From JAFDZW01 sp964404255 (lineage in GTDB: Bacteria > Bacteroidota > Ignavibacteria > Palsa-1295): a stretch of 64,000 bases of DNA. Under the pieces are notes generated by a model, which saw only the letters and a program-made list of their open reading frames with translations, made no database searches and was not told where the DNA came from. The DNA is taken from NCBI GenBank assembly GCA_964404255.1, contig CAYOJJ010000017.1:9611-73610 (forward strand). The letters run 5' to 3'. Every line of letters begins with the position of its first letter. The first letter of the stretch is position 1. Positions 44,584 to 53,343 of the stretch are shown piece by piece. The position numbers and the translations under genes were made by a program.

Positions 44584-44753
44584 TTTATTCGAGTGAAATA
44601 CAGTTTTCAGAAGCTGTCTAAAATGACAATCTGGAATTGATCGTAGTTCTTTAGAAATCCACACGTAGTCAGAAATATAGATAATATGGTTATTAATAGG
44701 CTACAGAATATACTTTCTAAGAAAACATTGTAACCTCTCGCAGTTTCGGGTGT

Positions 44754-44781
44754 CAATTGCTATGAAGATTCATAGTAATTG
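44754..44781 (+). promoter_or_regulatory. Hairpin just before paralog 2
   Basis: CAATTGCTATGAA and TTCATAGTAATTG are 13-base arms with 12 matches and one G-U, separated by GA. The hairpin ends 7 bases before the ATG at 44789, where a ribosome would bind, so it may gate translation or be an operator. Confidence 0.5.
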
Positions 44782-44788
44782 ATGTCCG

Positions 44789-47662
44789 ATGAAATACCTT
44801 GTGTGGTGTAGCTTTTTGGTCCTTACGTTTACTCGGTGTTTTGGACAAGGAATTTCAAGTGACGGGCGAGACTACTATGTTGGCATAGTATCTCCGGTAT
44901 TAAATACCCAGCCACTATTATCCAATATCTATGCTCGCAGTTACTTTCAGGGATCTATTCTTATTTCTGCTATAGCGAAGACAGAAGTCCGGGTATCATG
45001 GTTTACAGCTCTTGGTCAGGAAAGTGAACCCGCAGTATATCATGTCGCGGCCTTTAACTCAAAACAGATTGATATAAGAGATATATTATTTCAATCGGCC
45101 GATAATATTCCTGCAATAGACGAGCACGTAGTCCTTCATGTTGTTTCTACCACGCCAATAACCTTAACTGCTCTTACCGGCGGTATCTGTTCCGGCGGGT
45201 CGTATCTCTGCCTGCCCCGGCAATGTCTTGGAAAACACTATGTTGCGATCTCCTACCACGATAATCCGTCCGGTATTGGCGGCGTATTTAATTATGAACC
45301 CAGCGCGGGTTTCTGTATGGTTATTGCCACAGAAGATGAGACTCACGTTGCCATTACTCCCTCTGTAACTACTGCCGAGGGTTTGCAGGGTGTTCGCTGC
45401 GGCGATGGTGCCGATGGGCAGGAGCATCCTGTCGATATCCTGCTCAATCGGGGGCAAAGTTATTTTATTAAATCGAATGGTACCGATGGTAGTTGCGATC
45501 TGACGGGCACAGTGATCTCCGCTAATAAATATGTGGCTGTATTAGGGGGCCATGAGAATGCTTATATCGACAATAGCGATATTGGGGATTACGTCCTTGA
45601 AGAACGTGATTTCATGATCGAGCAGATGATGCCGGTTGAATGCTGGGATTATGAGGGATATTACACGATTCCTTTTTTCAGACAAACCGGTAAAGCCGAT
45701 AATACACCGGATGAAGTACATTTTATTAATGATGGTTCTTCAAATAATAGTATAAATATCCAAACCGGATATGAGCAATCAAGCTCAGTTATGACGAGTC
45801 CATTTCAACAGCCAGTAACAAGTGTTACAGAGTATGTGCCACTTTCGCTTTCGAGTAACGAAAAAAAACTATTTGCCGTAATGCAATATGCCTCTCGCTC
45901 GCAAGATGATAACCATGTGTCTCCTGCGCCAAGTATGATGAGTATTATTCCACGTTCATGCTGGAAAAATAGCTATCGCCTGTCAGTACCACAGCCGCCT
46001 CAGGGTATATATAGTGTCAGTTATGTAACGTTTATTATCGACGCTGGAGCAGCGGATGATGAAATTATTGTTTCGCATAATGGCGGGCAACCCATACCCC
46101 TTTCTGAATCGGGATTGCTTCCGAAACAAAGAATCAATATCCCTTTTGGATATATACCTTCAATAGTAACTTGTGAATTGCCACCCGGGGAATATTATTT
46201 TTCTGACAACAGATATGACTATACGAGAAAAAGCCCCGCTCTATTTATGGCATATAGCTACTCTTACAAGGCCGTTAACACTGTACCGGGCAATCCGCTG
46301 TTATCGCCAACAGATGCATTTTATTCTACTGCCAATCCGGCAGGTATGGCTTATGTAGATCGGCACAGCCCGTATGTCCCTCGCGAATATTTGAGCGATT
46401 ATTATCACTTTGGGTCTTATAATATCGTCGATAGATGCGATTATTGGGATATAGAAGTTTCATCGCCTTCCGGTGAAAATATCAGATATATAGAGCTATC
46501 GGCAGGATCAGTGACACTCTATCAAGATCGCTATCGCGTAGTAACCACTAAAAATGTCGAACTCTATGATGAAAAGGGAATAAAATTAAATAATGAGCTT
46601 ATTTGTGACGGTTCACAATCTACGGTAAAATTGAAAATTAAAAAATTGTCGTCGGGAGATAGCAATTCAGCGGTAATAGCTATTTATGATATTTATGGCA
46701 ATGGAGGATTATTGCCCATTTTTGGGAAAGCTACTATTAATACTTCATCCTTCAAGGGTTTAATAAAGCAAGACAGTACTCATTTTACTATTTTACCAAC
46801 AGGTGTTCATCAATCGCATTCAGGGACGCTCTCTTTTAGTTTTGAAGGTGGCTACCGATTAAAAGGGAATATCCGTCGGGCATATATAAAAGGAGATACC
46901 TCTGTTATTCATGTTATTCAAGACTCCTCAATTCTTCCCGTTAACGATAGCGATCAATCCAATGCGTCGATTACTCTTCACTTTACTCCGGTCGGCACAT
47001 TGACTTATATCGATACATTAGTTCTTATTAGCGATTGTCCCGAGCCTACGTATTATTATATTCAAGGAAAAGGAGAATGGCCACGTCAATCGCTGACTGA
47101 TTGTTCCTTCGGATCGGCTACGGTAAAGAGTACCATTGAGTCGGAATGCAGCATTAAAAATACCGGTAATATTCCATTTAAGATCGAACAGGTGACTCTC
47201 AGTGATGAAGCAAATTTTAAGATCGATCCACATTATAATACACAGTTACCGATCACGCTTGAGCCAGGGGAGGAATCGGTTATTCGGGTCAAGTTCACGC
47301 CTGTTACTGCCGGCTTTACTTCGGCTCTTATACTATGGCAAACTGATATTCCAACCGACGATCCATTTATATCGAGATCATTTTCGATTCTTACTGGGGA
47401 AGGAACAGCAATTGAAAATAGAGTTTCAAAACCCATCCTCTCTGACCCAACAGTTGAATGTATAAATAATAGACTTATTGTTACATCGGCAAATGAAAGC
47501 ATCCAGGAAGTATCATTATATGATATAGCCGGCAGAGAAGTATTAAGCTCAGTTGGGGGCGCCGATAGAATGCAGCTTTCACTGGAAGGATTATCCCATG
47601 GAATCTACACGGCTAAAATCATCACCATTTCCGGCAATTATACCAAGGTAATAAATTATTGA
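44789..47662 (+). CDS. IgGFc-binding-like T9SS-exported surface protein, paralog 2
   Basis: 957 residues with the same domain order as the preceding gene: signal peptide (WCSFLVLTFTRCFGQ), IgGFc-binding-like domain with DGRDYYVGIVSP, CSGGSYLCLPRQCLGKHYVA, SYHDNPSGIGG and VLGGHENAYID, one choice-of-anchor D module (SECSIKNTGNIPFKIEQ), and a T9SS type A sorting domain (YDIAGREVLSS, LSHGIYTAKI). About 130 residues shorter, chiefly by loss of one Ig-like module. Clearly a tandem duplication that has diverged. The ATG at 44789 was chosen; an ATG 8 bases upstream is out of frame. Confidence 0.85.
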   Translation: MKYLVWCSFLVLTFTRCFGQGISSDGRDYYVGIVSPVLNTQPLLSNIYARSYFQGSILISAIAKTEVRVSWFTALGQESEPAVYHVAAFNSKQIDIRDILFQSADNIPAIDEHVVLHVVSTTPITLTALTGGICSGGSYLCLPRQCLGKHYVAISYHDNPSGIGGVFNYEPSAGFCMVIATEDETHVAITPSVTTAEGLQGVRCGDGADGQEHPVDILLNRGQSYFIKSNGTDGSCDLTGTVISANKYVAVLGGHENAYIDNSDIGDYVLEERDFMIEQMMPVECWDYEGYYTIPFFRQTGKADNTPDEVHFINDGSSNNSINIQTGYEQSSSVMTSPFQQPVTSVTEYVPLSLSSNEKKLFAVMQYASRSQDDNHVSPAPSMMSIIPRSCWKNSYRLSVPQPPQGIYSVSYVTFIIDAGAADDEIIVSHNGGQPIPLSESGLLPKQRINIPFGYIPSIVTCELPPGEYYFSDNRYDYTRKSPALFMAYSYSYKAVNTVPGNPLLSPTDAFYSTANPAGMAYVDRHSPYVPREYLSDYYHFGSYNIVDRCDYWDIEVSSPSGENIRYIELSAGSVTLYQDRYRVVTTKNVELYDEKGIKLNNELICDGSQSTVKLKIKKLSSGDSNSAVIAIYDIYGNGGLLPIFGKATINTSSFKGLIKQDSTHFTILPTGVHQSHSGTLSFSFEGGYRLKGNIRRAYIKGDTSVIHVIQDSSILPVNDSDQSNASITLHFTPVGTLTYIDTLVLISDCPEPTYYYIQGKGEWPRQSLTDCSFGSATVKSTIESECSIKNTGNIPFKIEQVTLSDEANFKIDPHYNTQLPITLEPGEESVIRVKFTPVTAGFTSALILWQTDIPTDDPFISRSFSILTGEGTAIENRVSKPILSDPTVECINNRLIVTSANESIQEVSLYDIAGREVLSSVGGADRMQLSLEGLSHGIYTAKIITISGNYTKVINY

Positions 47663-47759
47663 GATATTGAGATTTAGCGCAGCTTATCAGCTTTAGGAGC
47701 GTTTCAGACGTCTTTGCTGTTTGCATTAAGCTATAATGAAATTGACCCAAGGAAAGTAG

Positions 47760-49562
47760 ATGTCGCTCGAGCAAATACGCAATTTTTGCATTATTGCGCA
47801 TATCGATCATGGAAAAAGCACGTTAGCCGATAAGCTATTGCTACAGACCAAGACGATCGCGCAGCGCGAAATGCAATACAATCAGGTTCTCGACGATATG
47901 GATCTCGAGCAGGAGCGTGGTATTACCATTAAGCTCCACGCTATTACGATGAAGTACCAGGCCCCGGATGGAAAAGAGTACACCTATAATATGGTGGATA
48001 CCCCGGGTCATGTGGATTTTAGTTACGAAGTTTCCCGCTCACTCGCCGCCTGCGAAGGAGCCTTACTCGTCGTCGATGCTACTCAGGGTATCGAAGCTCA
48101 GACGATCACTAATCTATTTCTTGCTATCGATGCCGGTCTCGAGATCATACCGGTATTGAATAAGGTCGATCTGCAATCGGCAATGATCGATGAGGTCAGC
48201 CAGCAGATCATCGAGCTCATCGGCTGTAAAAAAGAAGAGATCCTGCTTGCCAGTGCTAAGGCCGGTATCGGTATCGATGAAATTCTCGAAGCGATCCGTC
48301 TTCGTATTCCGGCTCCGAAAGGGAAGACCGATGACAAGCTCCGTGGTCTGATCTTCGATTCCAAGTTCGATAGCTATCGCGGTGCGATCGTTTATTTGCG
48401 CGTTTTCGATGGCACGATCAATGAAGGTGATGATATCATCTTCATGTCGAATAAAGCCCGCTATCGTGTTGAAGAAATTGGCACTTTAAAGCTTGGTCGT
48501 GAACCAAAGAAGTCTCTTGCGGCTGGAGAAGTAGGTTATCTTATTGCGGGCGTCAAGAATGTAAAAGATACGCGTGTCGGTGATACTATCACCACTTACC
48601 GCGACGGCGCTACCGAGCCGATCTCGGGCTTTAAAGAAGCAAAGTCGATGGTCTTTGCCGGTATCTATCCTCAGAATGCGGAAGCGTTCAGCGAACTTCG
48701 TGACTCGCTCGATAAACTGGCGCTTAACGATTCCTCGCTCGTCTATGAGCCAGAAACCTCTATTGCCCTTGGCTTTGGTTTCCGTTGCGGCTTCCTTGGG
48801 CTGCTACACATGGAAATCGTGCAGGAGCGTCTGGAGCGCGAGTTCAATCAGAGCATCGTTACTACGGTACCGAACGTAGAATATTTGGTAACGACGACAG
48901 CGAATGAAGTGCTGAAGGTCGATAATCCTTCTTCTATGCCGCCTCCGGGCAAGATCGAATACATCGAAGAGCCCTATGTAAAGGCGCAGATCATCGTGCC
49001 GTCGGAGTATGTCGGTGGTATTATGACCCTTGCAACCGAGCGCCGTGCCATTTATAAAACAACCCAATATCTCGATTCGACCCGAGCCGATATTCACTAT
49101 GAATTTCCGCTCTCCGAGATCATCTTCGATTTTTACGATAAGCTGAAGTCTATTTCGCGCGGCTATGCTTCTCTCGATTATGAATTTCTCGAATATCGTC
49201 AATCCGATCTGGTGAAGCTCGATATTATGCTGAATGGTGACCCGGTCGATGCATTTAGCACGATCGTTCACCGCGATAAAGCATTCGAGTGGGGCAAGAA
49301 ATTGTGCACGAAACTTCGGGAGTTAATTCCACGTCACATGTTCGAAGTTGCGATCCAGGCGGCTATCGGACAAAAAGTTATTGCCCGCGAGACCGTCAAG
49401 GCGATGCGTAAAGACGTGACGGCTAAGTGTTACGGTGGCGATATCTCCCGTAAACGTAAGCTCTTGGAAAAACAGAAGGAAGGTAAGAAGCGAATGAAGC
49501 AGGTCGGCAGGATCGAAGTGCCTCAGGAAGCATTCCTTGCCATTCTTCAGATCTCGGATTAA
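47760..49562 (+). CDS. lepA: Elongation factor 4 (LepA)
   Basis: 600 residues, translational GTPase that back-translocates or remodels stalled ribosomes. G1 AHIDHGKSTLADKLL, G2 QERGITIK, G3 VDTPGHVDFSYEV, G4 LNKVDL. The LepA-specific C-terminal domain has DVTAKCYGGDISRKRKLLEK and GKKRMKQVGRIEVPQEAF, present in full. It heads a lepA-lepB-lepB-hemW run, a widespread order. AAGGAAAG before the ATG is one of the few SD-like sites here. Confidence 0.97.
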   Translation: MSLEQIRNFCIIAHIDHGKSTLADKLLLQTKTIAQREMQYNQVLDDMDLEQERGITIKLHAITMKYQAPDGKEYTYNMVDTPGHVDFSYEVSRSLAACEGALLVVDATQGIEAQTITNLFLAIDAGLEIIPVLNKVDLQSAMIDEVSQQIIELIGCKKEEILLASAKAGIGIDEILEAIRLRIPAPKGKTDDKLRGLIFDSKFDSYRGAIVYLRVFDGTINEGDDIIFMSNKARYRVEEIGTLKLGREPKKSLAAGEVGYLIAGVKNVKDTRVGDTITTYRDGATEPISGFKEAKSMVFAGIYPQNAEAFSELRDSLDKLALNDSSLVYEPETSIALGFGFRCGFLGLLHMEIVQERLEREFNQSIVTTVPNVEYLVTTTANEVLKVDNPSSMPPPGKIEYIEEPYVKAQIIVPSEYVGGIMTLATERRAIYKTTQYLDSTRADIHYEFPLSEIIFDFYDKLKSISRGYASLDYEFLEYRQSDLVKLDIMLNGDPVDAFSTIVHRDKAFEWGKKLCTKLRELIPRHMFEVAIQAAIGQKVIARETVKAMRKDVTAKCYGGDISRKRKLLEKQKEGKKRMKQVGRIEVPQEAFLAILQISD

Positions 49563-49636
49563 CCGTATTTTCCTAATGTCTTAGATGATATGATCGCCGG
49601 TCGCAGCCAGTTACAGGATCATATTCAATCACCGAC

Positions 49637-50557
49637 ATGACTAAAAAGACACCATCAAAATCCAGCACTAAAGCTAAACAAGGATTCTGGCAATCGCTTG
49701 TTGTCGTTCTTATTATCGTTACAGCGATTCGCTCCTTTGCATTCGAAGCCTTTCATATCCCGAGCGGCTCGATGAAAAATACGCTGCTTGTTGGCGATTT
49801 TCTGTTCGTCAATAAACTGGCTTATGGAATTCACACACCGAAATATATTCCATTCACAAATATCCCCATTCCTCATACCGGATTTAACTATCGCGATATT
49901 CAACGTGGGGATGTAGTGGTATTCGAATATCCGGGTGACCGTGATCTCGTCAAACCACGGGAGAAAAACGTCAATTATATTAAGCGCTGTGTAGCAGTAG
50001 CCGGGGATGTAGTTGAGATCAAAGACAAACAATTATATGTCAATGGGGTAGCTGAAGCAAATCCCCCAGAGATGCGATATAATTTTCCTGTAGTGCCTAA
50101 AGGAGTAGCCGAGCAATCGATGTTTCCGAAGGGGACTTCCTGGAATCACGATAATTATGGCCCGCTTCATATTCCTAAAAAAGGAGATATACTGCCAATC
50201 TCTGCGGAAAATATAGAAGCCTGGAGCGTGTTTATCCAGCGCGAAGGACATGATGTTTCTTCCACTGCTTCCGGAAGTGTTCTTATCGATGGAAAACCTG
50301 CAATGAGTTATACCGTTCAGCGGGATTACTTATGGATGATGGGAGATAACCGCGACGATTCCGAAGATTCGCGTTGCTGGGGATTTTGCCCGGTGGAGAA
50401 TGTTATCGGCTCTTCGATGTTTGTATATTGGTCGTGGTACAACCCGCCGAATATGCAGGGCAGGAATTTGAATCAGGAAACCAACGACGGTTACGATCCG
50501 GAAGAATCGCAGAATATCCATATCAGGTGGAGCCGTTTCTTCCGATCGGCTCAGTAA
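49637..50557 (+). CDS. lepB: Signal peptidase I, copy 1
   Basis: 306 residues, inner-membrane serine/lysine protease that cuts Sec and Tat signal peptides. One N-terminal membrane helix (QSLVVVLIIVTAIRSFAFEA), then the catalytic-Ser box FHIPSGSMKNTLLVGDFLFV, the catalytic-Lys box YIKRCVAVAGDVVEI, and box E MMGDNRDDSEDSRCWGFCP. Residues 155-230 are an insertion that this copy shares with the next gene. It lies 18 bases before its paralog. Confidence 0.95.
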   Translation: MTKKTPSKSSTKAKQGFWQSLVVVLIIVTAIRSFAFEAFHIPSGSMKNTLLVGDFLFVNKLAYGIHTPKYIPFTNIPIPHTGFNYRDIQRGDVVVFEYPGDRDLVKPREKNVNYIKRCVAVAGDVVEIKDKQLYVNGVAEANPPEMRYNFPVVPKGVAEQSMFPKGTSWNHDNYGPLHIPKKGDILPISAENIEAWSVFIQREGHDVSSTASGSVLIDGKPAMSYTVQRDYLWMMGDNRDDSEDSRCWGFCPVENVIGSSMFVYWSWYNPPNMQGRNLNQETNDGYDPEESQNIHIRWSRFFRSAQ

Positions 50558-50575
50558 TTATAATCACTTAACCGA

Positions 50576-51484
50576 ATGCCATTACCGAAGCCAAAGAAGA
50601 AAAAAGAAAGTTTTTGGAGATCGCTTATAGTCGCAGGGCTGATCGCATTAGCCCTGCGATCGTTTTTGGTAGAGGCGTTCCGAATTCCTACAGGCTCGAT
50701 GAAGAATACGCTGCTTGTCGGCGATTTTCTTTTTGTCAATAAATTAGCCTACGGGTTTCATACTCCCAAATATTTGCCATTCACGAATGTACCGATCCCG
50801 CATTTCGGGTTCGATTACCGTGATGTGCATCGCGGCGATGTAGTCGTATTCGAATATCCCGGTGATCGCGATCTGGTAGAAGCACGCGAGAAGAATGTTA
50901 ATTACATTAAGCGCTGTATTGCGGTGGCAGGGGATACCGTCGAACTTCGGGCTAAGCAAGTCTATATTAATGGCAAGGCGATGGAGAACCCCACTGAATT
51001 CAGATATAACTTTCCATCGTTGCCGAAAGGCCATCCGGAAGAGGGAATCTTCCCGCGTGGAAATTCTACCTGGAATCATGATTGGTATGGCCCTATCAGA
51101 ATTCCTAAAAAAGGAGATGTGATACCGCTTAATGCACAAAATATCGATTCCTGGATGGTCTTCATCGAACGTGAAAATCATAAGGTATTTTGCGGAGCCG
51201 ATGGCTCAATCACAATCGATGGCAAACCGGCCACCAGTTATACCGTCGAGCGCAACTATCTGTGGATGATGGGCGATAACCGCGATGATTCCGCCGATTC
51301 CCGTTACTGGGGTTTTTGTCCGGTTGATAACGTCGTTGGTAATGCGCTCTTTATTTATTGGTCCTGGTATAATCCGCCGGGAAAAAATTCAGATGGATCC
51401 ATCAATACCGGCGATGGCTATGATGTGGAAGAATCGCAGAATCTTCATGTCCGCTGGAATAGAATTTTCAGGGGAGCCAATTGA
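50576..51484 (+). CDS. lepB: Signal peptidase I, copy 2
   Basis: 302 residues, tandem duplicate of the preceding gene. Ser box FRIPTGSMKNTLLVGDFLFV, Lys box YIKRCIAVAGDTVEL, box E MMGDNRDDSADSRYWGFCP, with all catalytic residues kept. The main differences lie in the region after the Lys box and in the final loop (QNIDSWMVF, GKNSDGSINTGDG). Two active copies may split cargo by signal-peptide type. Overlaps hemW by 4 bases. Confidence 0.95.
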   Translation: MPLPKPKKKKESFWRSLIVAGLIALALRSFLVEAFRIPTGSMKNTLLVGDFLFVNKLAYGFHTPKYLPFTNVPIPHFGFDYRDVHRGDVVVFEYPGDRDLVEAREKNVNYIKRCIAVAGDTVELRAKQVYINGKAMENPTEFRYNFPSLPKGHPEEGIFPRGNSTWNHDWYGPIRIPKKGDVIPLNAQNIDSWMVFIERENHKVFCGADGSITIDGKPATSYTVERNYLWMMGDNRDDSADSRYWGFCPVDNVVGNALFIYWSWYNPPGKNSDGSINTGDGYDVEESQNLHVRWNRIFRGAN

Positions 51485-52638
51485 CCACTACCGGTTCTAA
51501 GAGTAACGGGCTTTCATTATACCTCCATATACCGTTTTGCGAGCGTAAGTGTGTGTATTGCGACTTCTATTCGATAGAAGACCAGTCCGCACAATCCCGC
51601 TTCGTAGATGCATTAATAAGAGAAATTCATTTGAAGGCTGCCGGCTATGCTGACCTTCAGGGAGCAAGGATTTCAACCATTTTTCTGGGAGGCGGTACAC
51701 CTTCGCTCCTTACCCCGAGTGAATTCGCTTCTATAGTCACAGCATTAAAAAGTGAGTTCGATCTATCGACCGTTACAGAATTTACAATCGAATGTAACCC
51801 CGGTACCATTACGGAAGAAAAACTGGTGGCCTACAAGTCGCAGGGAGCTAACCGCTTGAGCTTCGGGGTACAATCATTCCATGCCGATGAGTTAGAATGG
51901 CTCAGCCGTATTCATAGTGCAAGCGATGCCAAGGAAGCAGTGAAGATCGCCAGAAAAGCTGGCTTCGATAATGTGAATATCGATCTGATGTTCGCCTTAC
52001 CCGGGCAAACGAAAGATAAATTGGCATACTCCATTGATGAAGCCATAGGCCTCGATACCGAGCATATCAGCGCCTATAATCTCACGGTCGAAGAGGGGAC
52101 ACCGCTTAACCGGATGGTGAAATTAAAACAGGTACATGAGCTCGGAGTTGATGAAGCATCAGAGCTATACACGTATACACAGGAGCGGTTGAAGGCGGCC
52201 GGCTTTGCGCAGTATGAGATTTCGAATTATTCGAAGAGTCCCTCGCTTCGCTGCGAACATAACCTTCGCTACTGGGATGGATATAGCAACTATGTATCAT
52301 TCGGCCCCTCAGCTCATGAATTTTATAATGGAGTCCGTGCCTGGAATCTCTCATCACTCGATCGGTATCTTGAGCGTCTTGATTCAGATAACCTTCCGAT
52401 CAATAACTCGGAAACACCTTCACTGAGTGAGCGTCGGACAGAAATTATTTTTTGTGGCTTACGGGCGGCGGGAATAGATAGGGAAATCTTTAAAAGGACA
52501 TTTAATGAGGATATAGCTTCTCATCCAAAAATATCTGAACTGATCGATGACGGATTGATAACGCTTTCTGATTCTACCGTCAGGCTGACTTCAAAAGGAT
52601 ACCGATTTTGTGATGCCGTTGTTGTAGCGTTATTATAA
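51481..52638 (+). CDS. hemW: HemW-type heme chaperone, radical SAM
   Basis: 385 residues, of the coproporphyrinogen-oxidase-like family now regarded as heme chaperones. The radical-SAM cluster motif is FCERKCVYCDFYS (CxxxCxxC, no fourth Cys as in HemN), then FLGGGTPSLL, RLSFGVQSF and NIDLMFALPGQT. TTG start at 51481 overlapping the lepB stop (TTGA), so the operon is translationally coupled. HemN-like oxidase activity is less likely. Confidence 0.92.
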   Translation: MTTTGSKSNGLSLYLHIPFCERKCVYCDFYSIEDQSAQSRFVDALIREIHLKAAGYADLQGARISTIFLGGGTPSLLTPSEFASIVTALKSEFDLSTVTEFTIECNPGTITEEKLVAYKSQGANRLSFGVQSFHADELEWLSRIHSASDAKEAVKIARKAGFDNVNIDLMFALPGQTKDKLAYSIDEAIGLDTEHISAYNLTVEEGTPLNRMVKLKQVHELGVDEASELYTYTQERLKAAGFAQYEISNYSKSPSLRCEHNLRYWDGYSNYVSFGPSAHEFYNGVRAWNLSSLDRYLERLDSDNLPINNSETPSLSERRTEIIFCGLRAAGIDREIFKRTFNEDIASHPKISELIDDGLITLSDSTVRLTSKGYRFCDAVVVALL

Positions 52639-52641
52639 AAA

Positions 52642-52668
52642 AGGCAGTCTAAACAGACTGCCTTTTTA
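52642..52668 (+). terminator. Rho-independent terminator after hemW
   Basis: AGGCAGTCT, loop AAAC, AGACTGCCT then TTTTTAG. Nine-base perfect stem, closing the lepA-lepB-lepB-hemW transcript. The flanking AAAAA also lets it serve the minus strand, where marR ends at 52694. Confidence 0.93.
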
Positions 52669-52693
52669 GTTAGAATTTTTTATAGGCCCTATG

Positions 52694-53143
52694 CTATCCC
52701 CGCATTTTATCGAGCAGCATATTCATGGTCTTTGCTTCTTCGAGCGTTACATGCTCAAGAAGTTGATTCCAGCCATTGGTTTGTTCGTCTATTTTGGCTA
52801 AGAGGTCCTGGCCCTTTTGGGTTATTACTACATCAACCTGGCGTCTATCCTGAGGGCATTGCTGGCGTTCGACAAGCCCTTTTTTGAATAGTTTATCGAC
52901 GAGACGGGAGGCATTGGACATCTTATCTAGCATTCTTTCAGTAATAAGATTGATCGTTGCCGGATTCGGATGTTGCCCGCGAAGTATGCGAAGAACGTTG
53001 AATTGCTGAGGGGTGAGCTTGTAGGGTTTAAGGTCCTGCGTTACGATTCTGGTAAGCCAGTTTGTAGTATAAGAGAGATTGACCCCAAGCTTATGATATT
53101 CGTTTTGGAATTTCGATTGCTTTATTTCGTCTTCAATCTTCAT
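52694..53143 (-). CDS. MarR-family transcriptional regulator
   Basis: 149 residues, winged-helix dimeric repressor or activator. It opens MKIEDEIKQSKFQNEYHKLG, typical of Bacteroidota MarR proteins, then KLTPQQFNVLRILRGQHP, the recognition helix around TERMLDKMSNASRLVDKLFK, and the wing GLVERQQCPQDRRQVDVVIT. The ATG at 53143 was chosen over one 12 codons upstream because of this family start; that leaves a palindrome (53165-53177) in the leader, a plausible autoregulatory site. Divergent from the DUF2723 gene, which it could control. Confidence 0.87.
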   Translation of the reverse strand: MKIEDEIKQSKFQNEYHKLGVNLSYTTNWLTRIVTQDLKPYKLTPQQFNVLRILRGQHPNPATINLITERMLDKMSNASRLVDKLFKKGLVERQQCPQDRRQVDVVITQKGQDLLAKIDEQTNGWNQLLEHVTLEEAKTMNMLLDKMRG

Positions 53144-53164
53144 AAATGGATAATTATACGTATC

Positions 53165-53177
53165 GACATTTAATGTC
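53165..53177. promoter_or_regulatory. Palindrome upstream of marR, candidate operator
   Basis: GACATTTAATGTC is a perfect 13-base palindrome with a central T/A base, between the -7 box at 53209-53216 and the preferred marR start. Size and placement fit a MarR-dimer operator. Confidence 0.5.
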
Positions 53178-53208
53178 ATTACATATAAATCATTGTTTAT
53201 CTTTCAGG

Positions 53209-53216
53209 CAAAGATA
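53209..53216 (-). promoter_or_regulatory. -7 box TATCTTTG for marR
   Basis: Minus strand TATCTTTG. From about 53203 the leader to 53143 would be 60 bases and would contain the palindrome. Confidence 0.5.
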
Positions 53217-53343
53217 CGATAATTCCTGTATAAGAGTTACGATACCGATAAGTTAAGAAAGCCTATTTTATTAGGTGTAACAGGGAGCACTCTTTTTCGT
53301 TTTAGGGTTTCATATCATCTCTTTTTTTATCATTACACCAGGA

